Below are positions 23,046 to 35,104 of a DNA stretch of 64,000 bases, piece by piece. Under the pieces are notes generated by a model. That model saw nothing but the letters and a program-made list of their open reading frames with translations. It ran no database searches and had not been told where the DNA came from. How positions within the stretch are numbered: the stretch's first letter is position 1; the number at the start of each line of letters is the position of its first letter. The DNA is taken from NCBI RefSeq assembly GCF_047948215.1, contig NC_134455.1, positions 351,321,991 to 351,385,990 on the forward strand, given 5' to 3'. Position numbers and translations under genes: made by a program. This stretch comes from Lycorma delicatula (Eukaryota; Arthropoda; Insecta; Hemiptera; Fulgoridae).

Positions 23046-24049
23046 GTAGAGGGAATATGGAAAGTTAATAACTCATCGACTGCAATTTTTTAGTTATTCA
23101 TTTTTAGTTTAAAAAAAATTATTAAAAAATCTCAGTTTATTCATAATCTTAAGATTCTTATGTAGCGACTTAACCTTTAAATTGAAATAATGTAGTAACT
23201 TAATATAAAAACTTAAAATTGCAGTTTAGTATCTTTCACATACAGTTTTCTGCCAAAATCAAGAGATATTTCCACCCATCTATTTTTATTAGCTTACAAT
23301 TTCAGATTTTATGTCCAGAAGAATAAAATATTTATCTTCAATTCTTAAGAAGAAATTTATAAAAATAAATCCAAGAATTTTGTTATAATACTTTAATGAG
23401 TAAACTTAATTTTAAGCATATGAGTGGTGATTTTCTCTTAAAAATGTTGTCACATCGAGGATAATTACTGAATTTCTTAAAGTGTTTCAGTGGAAATTTT
23501 TTTAAAAGCTTTTTTATATCACTTGGGAGGCAGCAGCCCTCTGAAGCGATTCATAGACCATCATATAAGAGCTGCTAGACTAAACATTTTACCCATCGTA
23601 CTTTGTTTTGTACTTTTGTGCAGTATATTTAAATTTCATTTGAAGTCTGTTAAGTTATGCAAAATTCTCATTTTAATAAATATAAAATCTGTAGGATAAC
23701 TTGTAAATATTAAATCAAAATTGTGGCACTAGATGTTTGTATTATATTTCAATGCGATTACAGTTATTTGATTAGTATCATAATTTATTATTATACCTAA
23801 ATCATTAAATAAATTTTTTTTAATTGTGCTGTATTACTCTTTTCTCTTGAAATTGATATAAACTTAAGTTGTTTCAATATTGGCTGAAAGTTTCTTTTAT
23901 AGTGTTTAGCCGATTGTTGTTTCTGGTAGGAATGTTAAAAAATAGGAATGAGGAAGAAGAAAATTAATTTATTTTGATTCTCATTTTAAGTATGTATGGT
24001 TTTTTTTTAACTTGTGGGAATTTTTTTTATTGTTTTCTGTTATTATTTA
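23046..24049. other. Intron, nothing recognised
   Basis: AT-rich, CpG-poor; no family member or coding signal seen. Confidence 0.5.
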
Positions 24050-24721
24050 ATTGATGTTTCAGCCGAACGGTCTTAGTATACACTTACATCCATTGTTAAT
24101 TATCATTTATTTACTTTCTTTGTCTCACCTAGTCTCATTCTTGTAATTTGATGCTGTTATTTCCTATTACTAAGGAACGAGTGCAGTGATGCTTGGTCAT
24201 TACTCTTTTATGAACTTTCATTCTTTTATATTAACGCTTAGGTTAGAAAAATGGAATCGTCGATTTCTGTTAGACTTTGCTAAATTCATAGGTACATCCA
24301 ACCTTTGTTTTCATTATTTTTTTTTAATACAAAATTATTCAAAAAACATCGAACTATCTTTATTATGAATTTTTTTGTAATGTTATGTTCGAACAATCTG
24401 GAAAAGATTAAATTAAAGTTCGATTGAACTCGGATGATTACATATGGTCGTCCCGTTTTCGGTAAAGGTCAGTTAAATTATCTCTAATAACTGCTTTCCT
24501 GACAAAGAGAGGAGATATTCGATTTGAAGCAATCTGTCAACATTAGTAGAATTAATTAATTAATATAGTGTAAAAATTAAAGGGCCGATATGCCGGTCCC
24601 CTGATTCATCGATGTCAAGAATCGATTCCGTTAAGGGTGTGGCGATTTTTACTCATCTTTTTGTCTGAAGATTAAACTCGCTTCCGGGCAGTGATCTCTC
24701 TTCATTCGAATCGACGGGGAT

Positions 24722-24734
24722 CGGGGGGGGGGGG
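24722..24734. repeat. Poly-G tract
   Basis: A run of about 11 to 12 consecutive G residues, exceptional in this AT-rich setting and a potential G-quadruplex or assembly-error site. Confidence 0.85.
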
Positions 24735-25555
24735 CGGAATTCATTTAATATATTTTATCGGTTAGTATAAGTTTATAAAGTCTTTTGTTTGTAGTTGCAA
24801 AATATGTTTTCGCGGTAAAAGTAAACTGTTAATTTTTACCGTTTTAACATTATTTTGTTCACCGACTTATTTATTATATTATGCAGTCTGTAATTAATAT
24901 AAGATAATATTTTTGCTAGGATTTTTACTAGAATAGTTTTGCGTTAGCCTTTTAAGGACTTTAGTTTTTTAGATAAAATAACTGAAACGATTACAGGTGA
25001 CCCGACCCGATATATAAGTAGTCCTCGAGCCAGATTGTATAATTTTTATCGAGATATACCTAGTATTGCGTCGCCTTTTTCACACAGTCTAGTACATTGC
25101 CGCACATGAGTACGCAGAGTCCCATAAGCGAGACCTTCATCCTGTTTACCGCCACGCCTGCATAACTCGTAGAATAGCCACTATTACCGGTGTCTTGTAT
25201 CTTGTGCTTCAAATATTTTAACCTGTCATACCCGTAATGTACCTAGCGTAAGGCAACAAATTAATGTTCTACTTTCTGTCGTGTAACGATGCATTACGTA
25301 CAATGCCCCGACTCTAGAAGAAAGTAAAATTTAAATAGATTCTAGTCAAATTGAACCCGGGACTTGCTGATATAATTAAAAAACTACGGATAATTTGGGC
25401 ACGTTTTCGGAATTTAACAGCCAAAATTTTTCCCCTTTTTTCCCACAAATCATTCATTATAATTAGCGTTTTATTTGGTTGTATGTAATTGGTATATTTA
25501 ACGTTAATTATGGACGAGGTTAGCGAGCGTAGGTTATTTAGGTTACGTGGATATA

Positions 25556-26009
25556 ACCCACCGGGTAGTTGCCGCCTCCATGGCGCGAGTGGTAGCGTCT
25601 CGGCCTTTCATCCAGAGGTCCCGGGTTCGAATCCGGGTCAGGCATGGCATTTTCACACACGCTACGAATTATTTAACTCGTCCACGGAAGCAATATCTAA
25701 CGGTGATCCCGGAGGTTAAAAAAAAATCCACCGGGAAGTGGTGAACGCGTTTACGCAAATAAGCTGATTTCGAAGTCTTCGAAGATTTGAGTTCAAATCC
25801 TAGTAAAGGTTTTATACGGATTTGAACACTAGATCGTGGATACCGGTGTTCTTTGGTGTTTAGGTTTCAATTAACCACACATCTCAGAAATGGTCGACCT
25901 GAGGCTGTACAAAACTACACTTCACTTTACACTCATACATGTCATCCTCATTTATCCTCTGAAGTAATATCTGACGGTGATTCCCGGAGGCTAAACAGGA
26001 AAAAAAGGG
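25556..26009 (+). repeat. SINE-B copy carrying an inserted SINE-A
   Basis: Outer element: head ACCCACCGGG, the resumed head GGTGAACGCGTTTACGC after the insertion, AGCTGATTTCGAAG, the B-box-like GAGTTCAAATCC, the core (TAGATCGTGGATACCGGTGT, TTTCAATTAACCACAC, GAAATGGTCGACCTGAG) and the tail (CCTCTGAAGTAATATCTGAC, TTCCCGGAGGCTAAACAGG). It is flanked by a near-perfect target duplication: TTACGTGGATATA at 25543-25555 and TAACGTAGATATA at 26010-26022. A duplication and an A-rich end are what L1-type retrotransposition of a tRNA-derived SINE leaves behind. Confidence 0.9.
25570..25727 (+). repeat. SINE-A, complete, inserted into SINE-B
   Basis: The tRNA-like head has an A box around TGGCGCGAGTGG and a perfect B box GGTTCGAATCC at tRNA spacing. 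The body is CAGGCATGGCATTTTCACAC and the tail GAAGCAATATCTAACGGTGA then CCCGGAGG, ending in an A-run. It is bounded by CCACCGGGTAGT (25558-25569) and CCACCGGGAAGT (25728-25739), the duplicated target inside SINE-B. Two short open frames overlapping it are not genes. Confidence 0.92.
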
Positions 26010-26273
26010 TAACGTAGATATACGTACGATTCTTCAGTACACGGAATCGTACATACATCAACATATAAACTAATCGAACATAACCTACTCTCGTTAACAT
26101 TCGTCTGATTAATGTTAGATATACAAGTTATATACAACCAAATAATTCGCTATAATTTAAAGATTCGTGGAAGGAAGGTGAAAAATGATATTGTAATTAT
26201 GTTTTTTTTTTTGTAATTTGTAGTACGGAAAGAATTTTCTAGATTTTTACAATTTTTCGATAAGGTTCTGTCC

Positions 26274-26955
26274 ATTTTTACTTCGTTGTACGAAGTAAAG
26301 GAAGTATTGTGATCGCTAAAAATGTTGGTTTTTATATTTCTACGGAAATATACATTTTGACCTTCCCTTGAATCCATTCAAGGAATGGATTGACCTAGTC
26401 AACCCATTTTGACTAATTTCGGCGTGACGTCTGTACGTTCTTATTGTGTAACTCGCGTAACTCAAAAACGATTAGCCGTAGGATGTTGAAATTTTGGATT
26501 TAGGGCTGTTGTAACATCTAGTTGTGCCCCCCTCCTTTTGCTTGCAATCGACTTGACCAAAAATGTTCAAAAGAGCCCAAAGTCCAATTTTTGTTAACTG
26601 TAGTAATAAGCCCTCCTTGAAAACTTTTCAGCGATGTATCGTAAGTGTTACTTATTTTCATTGATCCAGAGTGAGCCAAATAAAATCTATTTGGATCTTA
26701 CAATGGGAAGGCACACGGTTCGAATTCGATTTCATTAACTTTCTTTAATCTTTTTTGTTTTTTTTTAAATTTATTAATAATTATTAAACTGTGATTGTAA
26801 AAAAAATACAATAAATAATAATCCATAACAATTGAAAAAAAATAAAAATAAATATCAGAAGTTATTAGTGAAATAAAATTTTATGTATTTTAAAAAATGT
26901 AATTTAATAGGCTTACAAGGAAGTCATGTAGTGTTCACATCGCATTTTTTATTCT
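26274..26955 (+). repeat. Family C dispersed repeat, copy 2
   Basis: Begins TTTACTTCGTTGTACGAAGT, whose ACTTC...GAAGT arms are self-complementary, then AAAGGAAGTATTGTGATCGC. The ordered internal blocks listed for copy 1 follow (GGCGTGACGTCTGTACG, AAAAACGATTAGCCGTAGG, GATGTTGAAATTTTGGATTT, GGAAGGCACACGGTTCGAAT). It ends with ACAAGGAAGTCATGTAGTGT. No coding sequence. The CpGs are better kept than in copy 1. Confidence 0.85.
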
Positions 26956-28227
26956 GCGGTTTCAATTTTTCTTGCTTAATCCTTTATTAAAAATTACATT
27001 TTTAGAATAAAGTTTTGTCGGATAAAATCTTTGTTTCGGCTTTGTGCAGTTTTATCAGAAGTTGGCGTAAATTGTAATTAACGGATCAGTGGGGAAATAG
27101 GACTGCATCTGTTGAGGTTCATGTTTAAAATTTTTTTTTGATTAAAATGTTTAAGCACGATTTAATAAATGTTTTGTAAGCGCCAAGTTTTTTTTTATTC
27201 GTAACGTTTACCTTAAATTCAATATCGAAGGTACTAGGCCGATACCGATAAGTCTATAAACGTTCATTGTCGCATCAGATTTGTATTTATTGTCGAGTCA
27301 CTTTAGTCAACGTTAGCGATTAGATTAATGGGAATTGCCGCTGTTGTAAGTGAAGTTTTATTCCGCGTAATGCGGGCGGCGTACTTTTCAAATACAACGA
27401 GACGGATTTGATGGAGTTCTGTAAATAAATCACGTCGTGCCGTAACTATCGAACTCATATTTCATTTATTAAGGGTGGTTGTGGGAGGATTTTATGTTGT
27501 AGGCTTACATAATGTCTAGTGTCGTTTACTCTTTCTATGAATGACGTGAACGACCTGAATTGAGATAAACGAATTAGAAAGGAGCTGCATCGCATCTTCC
27601 ATCGAAATGAGAATCTCTTACGCCTTCTTTTACAATTCTTTTCTTCTATTTATTTTTAAAATTAGGAACTTCCTTCGCGTCTTGTGACTGACAGACGAGA
27701 ACTCTGCGTATATATTACGTGCATCCGTACGTATGCGGATTAAATCATATGCAGAAGAATTTATGTACGGTTTTAACCGTTTTATCCACTTAAATGTAAT
27801 ATATGTTACCCCGGATTTAACTCCTCGTAGATCCAAGGGAGAAAAAAAAATTGTGCATTCTTTCTTCTACAGCAAAAGAAGTTTTCTAAATTAGGTAAAA
27901 GTTTGATTCTATTTTATTACTTCAAATAAATATACACCGTGAATTATTCGGTAGTAAAAAATTACACCGTAAAATGAATTATTTTTGCTTCAAGCTGGGT
28001 AACCTTATGATGATGAAAAAATTACGCAAGTATTCGATTTGCGAATAGGGAAAATCACCTTTTTTCAAGAAAGATAAAAAAGTAAAAAACTTAAAAAAAT
28101 ATTGGTTTATATATAAATCTTAAATAAAATTACGGTGAAGTGTATGTATTTTTCGGATTATCCTTATAGGGATAAATATAAAAAAAATTAAATACAGTCA
28201 AAATTGGTAAAATACTATCGATAAATG
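26956..28227. other. Intron, nothing recognised
   Basis: CpG-rich for its GC content. The frame at 27630-27836 (minus) has no recognisable domain. No repeat family member seen. Confidence 0.5.
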
Positions 28228-28802
28228 TAAAAATCTGATGTGGAAACCATATGACTTCCTTGTTTGCCAATTAAATTACATATATTTTTTTACAATCGCT
28301 GGCTAATAATTATTAATAAATCAATATATTTAAATTAAAAAAATATTTAATTTTTTAATTTCACATATTTGATTTTTAAAGGCACATCGGATTTTCGCCG
28401 ATGTGCCTTTCGCCAATAAAATCAAAATATTTCATTAATTAAAATTTTATTTGGCTATAACTCTGGAACCGGTGAACATAAGTACCGCTTATGATATATC
28501 GTTGAAAAGGTGAAAAACTGTCAATGAGAGCTTATTACTGCAATTAAGAAAAAGTTCAAAATACAAATTGTTTGGATTTTGGGCTTTTTTTGGACACTTG
28601 TGGCCCAGTCGATTGCAATCAAAAGGGGAGGTGAACAACTCTGCAGTTTACAAAATTACAACATTCTACAGCTAATCGTTTTCGAGTTATGCGAGATACA
28701 TACCTTCGTACAGACGTCACACCGAAAATAGTAAAAAATTATGTTTTCGATGAAACCTGAAAACCGAATACTTCGTTGTACATCGTACAAGGAAGTAAAA
28801 AA
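28228..28802 (-). repeat. Family C dispersed repeat, copy 3 (inverted)
   Basis: Minus-strand copy. From the right, TTTACTTCCTTGTACGATGT starts it. GGTGTGACGTCTGTACG, AAAACGATTAGCTGTAGAAT and TTGATTGCAATCGACTGG follow, and the other terminus ATGACTTCCTTG lies at 28250-28261. It contains an extra perfect inverted repeat (next entry) where the other copies have a single GGCACATC block. Confidence 0.85.
28378..28410. repeat. Perfect 13-bp hairpin inside family C copy
   Basis: AAAGGCACATCGG (28378-28390) and CCGATGTGCCTTT (28398-28410) are exact reverse complements around the loop ATTTTCG. One arm corresponds to the normal GGCACATC block of the family. The other is a local inverted duplicate. Confidence 0.95.
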
Positions 28803-29059
28803 AAGGATGTTTAATCCGAAGCAAATTTATTGTATGGAATTAAAACCGTGTGATTCAAAAGGGACTTCACAAATTTAAAAGCGTATAAAATTTAATTTAG
28901 ATGACTTAAAGAGTCGGTTGAGGTCTCATTTCATAGCAAAACATTTACGTTTTGACTCGCGTGGTTCATTAATACAGAATTTAGCCACCAGCGCCGTCAC
29001 CAATGTTAAAAATGGGTACATTTACTGGTGTGGACGTGGTCGCTGTTTGTCGTTTTGGT

Positions 29060-29456
29060 TTCACGATTTTGCAGTCTGCAACTAAACGTAATTTCGTAGA
29101 GTTTGACAGGGGGCCTCCTAGTATGCATACTCTTGGAATCGGACCTTCGTTGGACAGGTTGTTCTGTTAAAAATGTTGAGATGGCTTCCCCAGCCGAACG
29201 CAATTTATACGAATAGGCATTCCTTCTGCGTTTTTAGCTATGCCTTCATATAAGTGCCTTCTGAACAGAAAGAGCACAGCTCTTTCTCCTTATAGTTCTT
29301 CGCCACTTGACCAAGGACTGAGCACCGGCTTACTCTCAAAAAGTCTCGGATCTTACAATAGTGATATTCTTTAAAGACTCGTTCTTTTTCGATAAAAACA
29401 GTCCTAAGCTGCTCGTCACATTCGATCACATATAATGCACATTGTCGCTTTCTCAT
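29060..29456 (-). pseudogene. Non-LTR retrotransposon ORF1 (zinc-knuckle) remnant
   Basis: The minus-strand frame from 29456 reads as the C-terminal half of an insect LINE ORF1 (gag-like) protein. RKRQCALYVIECDEQ is followed by RVFIEKERVFKEYHYC (an RVFI-K-R-CKKYHYC-like stretch), then RDFLRVSRC, a first decayed CCHC knuckle (SRC...LGQVAKNYKEKELCS), and the start of a second knuckle, CSFCSEGTYMKA. After a stop, more of the domain follows in decayed form (KTQKECLFV, then RTTCPTKVRFQEYAY near 29120). Knuckle cysteines and histidines have been lost and stops interrupt it, so it is inactive. The adjacent frame at 29006-29203 on the same strand is an out-of-frame shadow. No reverse transcriptase follows downstream. 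Confidence 0.7.
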
Positions 29457-32400
29457 TTCCCGGCTCGGAAAACTACTTTAAACCGGTCTTGCAAGTGACT
29501 GTACATCGCGATTTGTTTTGCCTTCCATCCTTAATGTGTGCGATCCTGCCATCGTAAGTCGACTAATCTATTAGCCTAAGAGTTATAAATAAATTTTGGA
29601 ACGCTATAATGTAGTCGTTTTCTTTTGAACTTTTAATAAACGTCTATATTGCATTCTCAAAACATTTCATCGCCTTAAATTGTGTTTATAGAATTGTAAA
29701 ATTTGCTGCGTAAAGATACGCTCAAACGGTAATAATATGTTTCTCATAGAAAATTAGCTCCGTGGCCTGCGTCTAAATCTCGGTCCGGATACAGTATTTT
29801 ATTAATACGTCTCTGTATTCTGTTACTTCGCACGCTGAAGATTTCCGAGGATGGATTCTCGAAACAGAGTGGATATTTTTCGTCTCGTCCGCTTAAAGTA
29901 ATCCAGCTATCTAAATATAAATTCTGCGTAACTGCTTAGGGTTTTCCGTTCTCCAAAATAAAAAGCTGTAGTTATTCCCTGACACCCTTTTATTAAATTT
30001 TGAATTCTTAGTACGCCCTATTTTTATAACATTGTCCTTACGATAGCGACACGGTTTTATTATTGTATCCGCGTTTATTTTTGTAATTTCTCTGGAAATT
30101 ATGTATTAACAGGCATTTCGTGTGCTTAGATTATATAAAATAAACATGTGCGGATCATTGTAACCTACATCGATCGCTATGCGCCGCGTCGTATGTGTTC
30201 GGAATGCGTTTTATTATTTTTACGTATTAAATAGTGTCGAGTACGGTAGTCTGTTAGCATATCAAAATAATTTGTTTAATCGGCACATGTTTTGACCCCC
30301 GTTATTCGTCCTGACCCGGCCTACCGACTACTACGAATTACTAGTAGGGATATATTGTGTCGCTGTGTTGCCGGACTGTCGTTGCTGTCGTTTCAGATGT
30401 CGCGGCTTTGTTTGCCAAATTAAGTCCTGTTCTGTTTTCTATCCTGCTCCTGTCTCCTGAAATAATAAATTCGTACCGTTTTGCCAAATACGATTTTTTT
30501 TTTTTAAGAGCTATTTGTTTCACGGTACCCTACGAAATTAATAGTATTATGCATTGCTATTACTTTTTATGATTTCGTTAGAACTAATTCATTTATTAAA
30601 GTTTATCTTTAGAGAATATTTTGAGTGATATGCAGCGAAAAGAAAATTTGTGTATTACGTAGTTGATCGTTAATTTTTTTCTTGAATTTTCCGGGTTTAA
30701 TTTTTTTAATGGTAAAACGACGGGGCAAGGCATTGTAAATAGTCAAACGTGAACGAATGACCGATCGATTTACTTGGATTTTTTTAGTAATATATAAGCC
30801 TAAGCCTACATACTTTTAAGGCGATATAGCGTTGATTATTTATCCTTGAAATTTTATTGGGGTCGGGCGTGGGGTTTGTGGAGTGTCTTGTCGTAAAGGG
30901 AAGGTGGGAATGGAAAATAAGACAGTAACTTTAAATTAAATTTGTTATAGATTTGTCGCGCTAAAAATTATCCTTTAATTTTGATCGTAGTTTTCTAGCG
31001 CGGTAAAATCTGATAAAAAATTCTTTTACATAAAAAAAATAATTAAAATTTGAGCCGTAGGACGACAATTTATTTTTTTTTAATTTTTGCGCATCTTTCT
31101 TTTCTGTAGGTTACAATTTAACCGTTAATGAAGTAGTTATAGTTAATATTAACTGTGACTTGTGCGGCTGATTGTCTTTTGCATTCTCGTTTGATAAGTA
31201 GTAAAAACATATTTAATATCTGGTAAGTCTGACGTCATCCGTTCGTATAACTTGACTCGTTTTTCTATGTACAGCATTATGTAGCTACGATCACGGTGAC
31301 AATCGTGCACATGTGTACTTAACATTACGTGCGTCATATATTCCTTGTTGTTAGAAACTAGCAGGAAATAAGTATGCTTTTTGTTAACATCCGTTAATAA
31401 AAACGGAAGATTATGGCATTATTATAAGCGATTTAATACAATAAGACTTATATTTTGATAAAATTTAACTGATAAAATACTTTTTATTAGAAAGATATTT
31501 TTTCGCTTATTTTTTATGAACTATTTCTTTTACATAATTTTATTTAAAATTTAAAACTTTTAATAGGTTAATCTTTTTCTCGGTTATCTTAGGTTATTCT
31601 AAGATTAGCTGCAATTTCTGTGTTGAATCAAGCGACTAATATTCATTTTCGACTCTGTATATTATTTTTTGAGTATATTTTAAATTTTGAAAAAAGTGAC
31701 GAATTGAAGTTAAAGCGTGTATGTTCCGGCGATGATATCGTTATTCGGGGTGGAAGTTGTCCGGAAATGTCGGTGTTAAATGAAGCGGAAGCGTTTTAAA
31801 GCACAACTATACGGTTGTGTTGTGAGAGTTGTATTATAGGCGTGACACGTTGTTCAGCCATGTATGAACAATCGACAGCTAGTGTCAGTAATCTTGTCTA
31901 TTATTAGGCAGATAGGCTTATAAAACCAAATATCTATTTGTTCGGTGTAGTTACAGGTGTTAATTTTTTCCTGTAGATTTGTTTTCTTTCTTTTATTTTA
32001 ATCGAATCCCTGTCTACGTAAGAGTTTTGTTAACGGCAAACCTGGAATATAATTCTGTTTAATGACTTAAAAAAAAAATCATTAAAATAATTATTCTTTA
32101 CCGTTGTCGGTGTTCTATTAAAAACGAGTTGAAAGTAGATAGTTTGTAAATATACTTCTGAAAACGATTACGTTTAAAAATGATATACTTTTAAGAAGAA
32201 ATATTCAATTTTAGAATTATCATGATACGCGTTAGTATAGTGCAAGGTTGCTGATCCTTCTGTAACTGAAAACCGGTTTGATAACCGGTATACCGACATC
32301 TTTGTTGTACCGAATAGCGAATCTTTTTTGATCAAAATATTATTACCGCTTGTAATCGTGCGAGTAGTAGAACTCTCGTCGCATTGCGTATACCTTTTCG

Positions 32401-33060
32401 CGACGTTCAAGGAAAGAAAGTATTAGTTCAATCGGCCGATCTATATGCGGCTTTTATCGGTATAATTTTTTTATTTTTTGTTAGAACTATTTTATTGTAA
32501 AATGGGATTAAAACATTTTGGAGTCGGTCTGTTATTTTCCGTTTGGTTTTCTTTCCCGATTAAATTCCGAAAAGAATTCCTCAAATTCTGTTTTGCCATC
32601 GAGCCGTTTATTGTGTAGACCTTGAACTTCGACATCGTTTGAACCGAAAGTAAAATGTGGAAAATTTTTCTTTTTGCTTTTGTTATATTAAGAAAAAATC
32701 TTTTTGCTATAAGTATGTTTTAACGATCTGAAACCGGTTGTAAATTATAAATCATGATTGTTTTTACTTTCGTTTATTTTATCCGTTGTTAGAAAGTTTT
32801 CTGCTGTATTTATTTTTGTACCGAAGTTTTTTTACATATAATTTGATTCGTGCATGTTTTATTTCCTTACTATTTATACGGAAAGTGCGTATTATTTTAC
32901 GCTTGTATAAAAGTTATTTATATTTTATACAACGGTAAAATGGTACGTTTGTGTCCAGTAATTTCAAATCAAAATGTTTTTTTTAATGTTGAATTTGTTT
33001 GAAAGTTAAATACTACAATAAATATATTTGTATTTTTAAAAATAAGGTTTTGTATTTAAA
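29457..33060. other. Intron, nothing recognised
   Basis: 3.6 kb of CpG-rich, otherwise AT-rich DNA. The short frames at 30341-30572, 31149-31337 and 32174-32410 show no domain. No copies of the families seen elsewhere in the window. Confidence 0.5.
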
Positions 33061-33070
33061 TATATATTTA

Positions 33071-33139
<69 letters not shown>
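33061..33139. repeat. (TA)n microsatellite, longest in the window
   Basis: About 79 bases of TA with a few interruptions at the start (TATATATTTATATTTATA). Confidence 0.95.
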
Positions 33140-33142
<3 letters not shown>

Positions 33143-33617
33143 AAACAAATCAAACCAAATTATAGTTAATTTAACAATAATGTGTATACACATACTTTTA
33201 TAAAAATTACCTAATTGCTTTCTTTTGTTTTACTAAACGATTTAAAAAAAATAATGAGGTCAATTATTGGTGGTTATTTACATGAATTTTTTTTATTATT
33301 GAACACGACCGAATGAGTAAATTAATGACTTGTGAACGGTTTGAATGAAGGCGGGGGAGTGACGCAGATATTACTGTGTTATGAAAGTTCAAGAGAAAGA
33401 TGAACTACAAGGGGACAAGTGAAACGAGAACGAATAAATAGTATAATTGTAAGAGGGCGATAGCTTCTCTCTTTTCGTTGTAATCTTTTTTTTGTGACCT
33501 ATTTATTTAATACACGACGCCGTCCGTAGTGCGTTTATTGCACTTGCGTCGTTGCGCTTCACCACATTTAATCACCTTTTTAATTTTTTTTTAAATATAT
33601 ATATATATGTGTGTGTG
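33140..33617. other. Intron, nothing recognised
   Basis: Ends in a short (TA)n(TG)n tract at about 33594-33618 that abuts the Tigger-like element. Confidence 0.45.
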
Positions 33618-34638
33618 TAATAAATATTGTTTATAGTGACCTCCAAGAAACCGAAGATTTTAGGTCATTATAACCGATGTTTAGGTAGCTTAGTGGTATT
33701 GTTTTATTATGCCATCTACACGGGTATTGTAATGCAGTAAAATAATAATAATTTATTTCCGTAATAACGTAATATAAAATAAACAAAAATATGGAATAAA
33801 TAATGGGTATAAATACGGTGGAGTAAAAGAAGATAGAGAAAAATTGTAAAAATTACTTTTTCTGCAAAAAGTCGGTTATTTTGCTGTTTCGAACATTTCG
33901 TGTTGTAATACACTTTTTGAAGGTTCTTTTTTAAATCAAAACGAACACTCTTTGTTTCTTCATAAGCAATTTCTGTAAAACTGAGAAACCGGCAAACGGT
34001 TTTCATTGCCGCTAAAACTTCTCGAAAATTTGGCGGGTTGATGTCTTCATCATTATCTGCGTTGTCATTACCTACGTCCGCGTCTATTTGTGCCGGTACT
34101 GAAGCCACTACATCATCATCTGTTAAAATTTTATGCGTTTCTAAATCTTTGTCAACCTCTTGATAATCTTCAAACAATGCATTTGACAACAATCGGTTTT
34201 GCAAACTATTGCCGCATTCCAGGATACGTAAATTTAATACTGTACCCGCACGATATGATACGCTCACAGCAAAAGATTAATAACTGAATGCGGCTGCTTC
34301 AGTTTACAATAATGTGATACCGGAAGAAGATAAGAAAAACAACTGTAGTACATCTGCAGGTAGAAAGGAAAAGGCGACTCATTTTAATCGTCAAAATATT
34401 TCTGTAGCTACAATGTAGATATACTATGTTTCTGACGAGTCACTTCCGTCTGTCATTATAAGCGATAAAATGTTGCATTGTAGTAGAAAAAAGTCATAAT
34501 AACCGATATTTCGCTACAACCGATGTAATTATGACAATATACATACTATATATATATATATTTTAACAGCATACCAAACCAACCAAGAGACAAGTTTTTG
34601 GTCACTATATCCGATGTCACTATAAACGATACTTACTG
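33618..34638 (-). mobile_element. Tigger/pogo-like DNA transposon, internally deleted
   Basis: The right terminus read inward on the minus strand is CAGTAAGTATCGTTTATAGT then GACATCGG, starting at 34638 and followed outside by TA. The left terminus reads TAATAAATATTGTTTATAGT then GACC from 33618. CAG-starting termini with repeated TATAGTGAC-type units and a TA target fit the pogo/Tigger group. Subterminal repeats of the form CATTATAACCGATGT (33665-33679) and CATAATAACCGATAT (34494-34508) occur at both ends. Only the C-terminal part of a transposase remains inside. Confidence 0.7.
33716..34267 (-). pseudogene. Tigger-like transposase C-terminal fragment
   Basis: A 183-codon minus-strand frame, of which roughly residues 1-130 look genuine. 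YRAGTVLNLRILECGNSLQNR and LLSNALFEDYQEV precede the segment ETHKILTDDDVVASV and an acidic run (DNADNDEDI). NPPNFREVLAAMKTVCRFL follows, then a basic end with KKNLQKVYYNTK. This order (TDDDVV, acidic spacer, P-F-EAL-AL-TLRRFL, basic tail) is the C-terminus of Tigger/jerky-type transposases. The DDE catalytic core and the CENP-B-like DNA-binding domain are absent. The last ~50 residues of the frame are AT-rich read-through. Confidence 0.65.
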
Positions 34639-35104
34639 TATATATATTATATAAAATATTTAATAAATTGTTCCTAAATTAGATCAAATTCTTGATAAGC
34701 GCGTCTATTCAAAAAAAAAAAAAAGTTTTGCATTTCTATTAACCCTGTCGTAGCTTCATGGTTTGTAAAGAACATATAAATAAGAAAATTTGACTTTTTC
34801 ATCGTTTATAGATTATGAACACCATATTTTAGTATCATCGAGCATAGGTTTTGATAGATAACGGTGACCATGCCTTTAATTGTATGCTTTGACCTCATAA
34901 TTGGGATCCGTCCTATGTCTCTTCCTGGCTGAGTAAAAAAAAAATCTTGGTAAAAAGGTGTTTTTAAATTTTATTGATTAGTTTTGCTTTCTTGGCATTA
35001 TACCTCACAGTTCTTGAGTTATGATGGGGTATGGGTTGCATTTCTCGACATCTCATGACCCAGGGGTCCCAAACAACAAACATAGGAGGTAATGTTCGTA
35101 CGTA
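34639..35104. other. Intron spacer ending in a SINE target duplication
   Basis: No gene. The last 14 bases (35091-35104, AATGTTCGTACGTA) are the 5' copy of the target duplication of the next SINE. Confidence 0.6.

Noticed and set aside
25571..25645. A tRNA gene (perfect B box GGTTCGAATCC and an A box); likewise at 49102-49175
   Set aside because: No convincing acceptor-stem pairing, and both are followed by a shared SINE body and tail. They are SINE heads, not functional tRNA genes.
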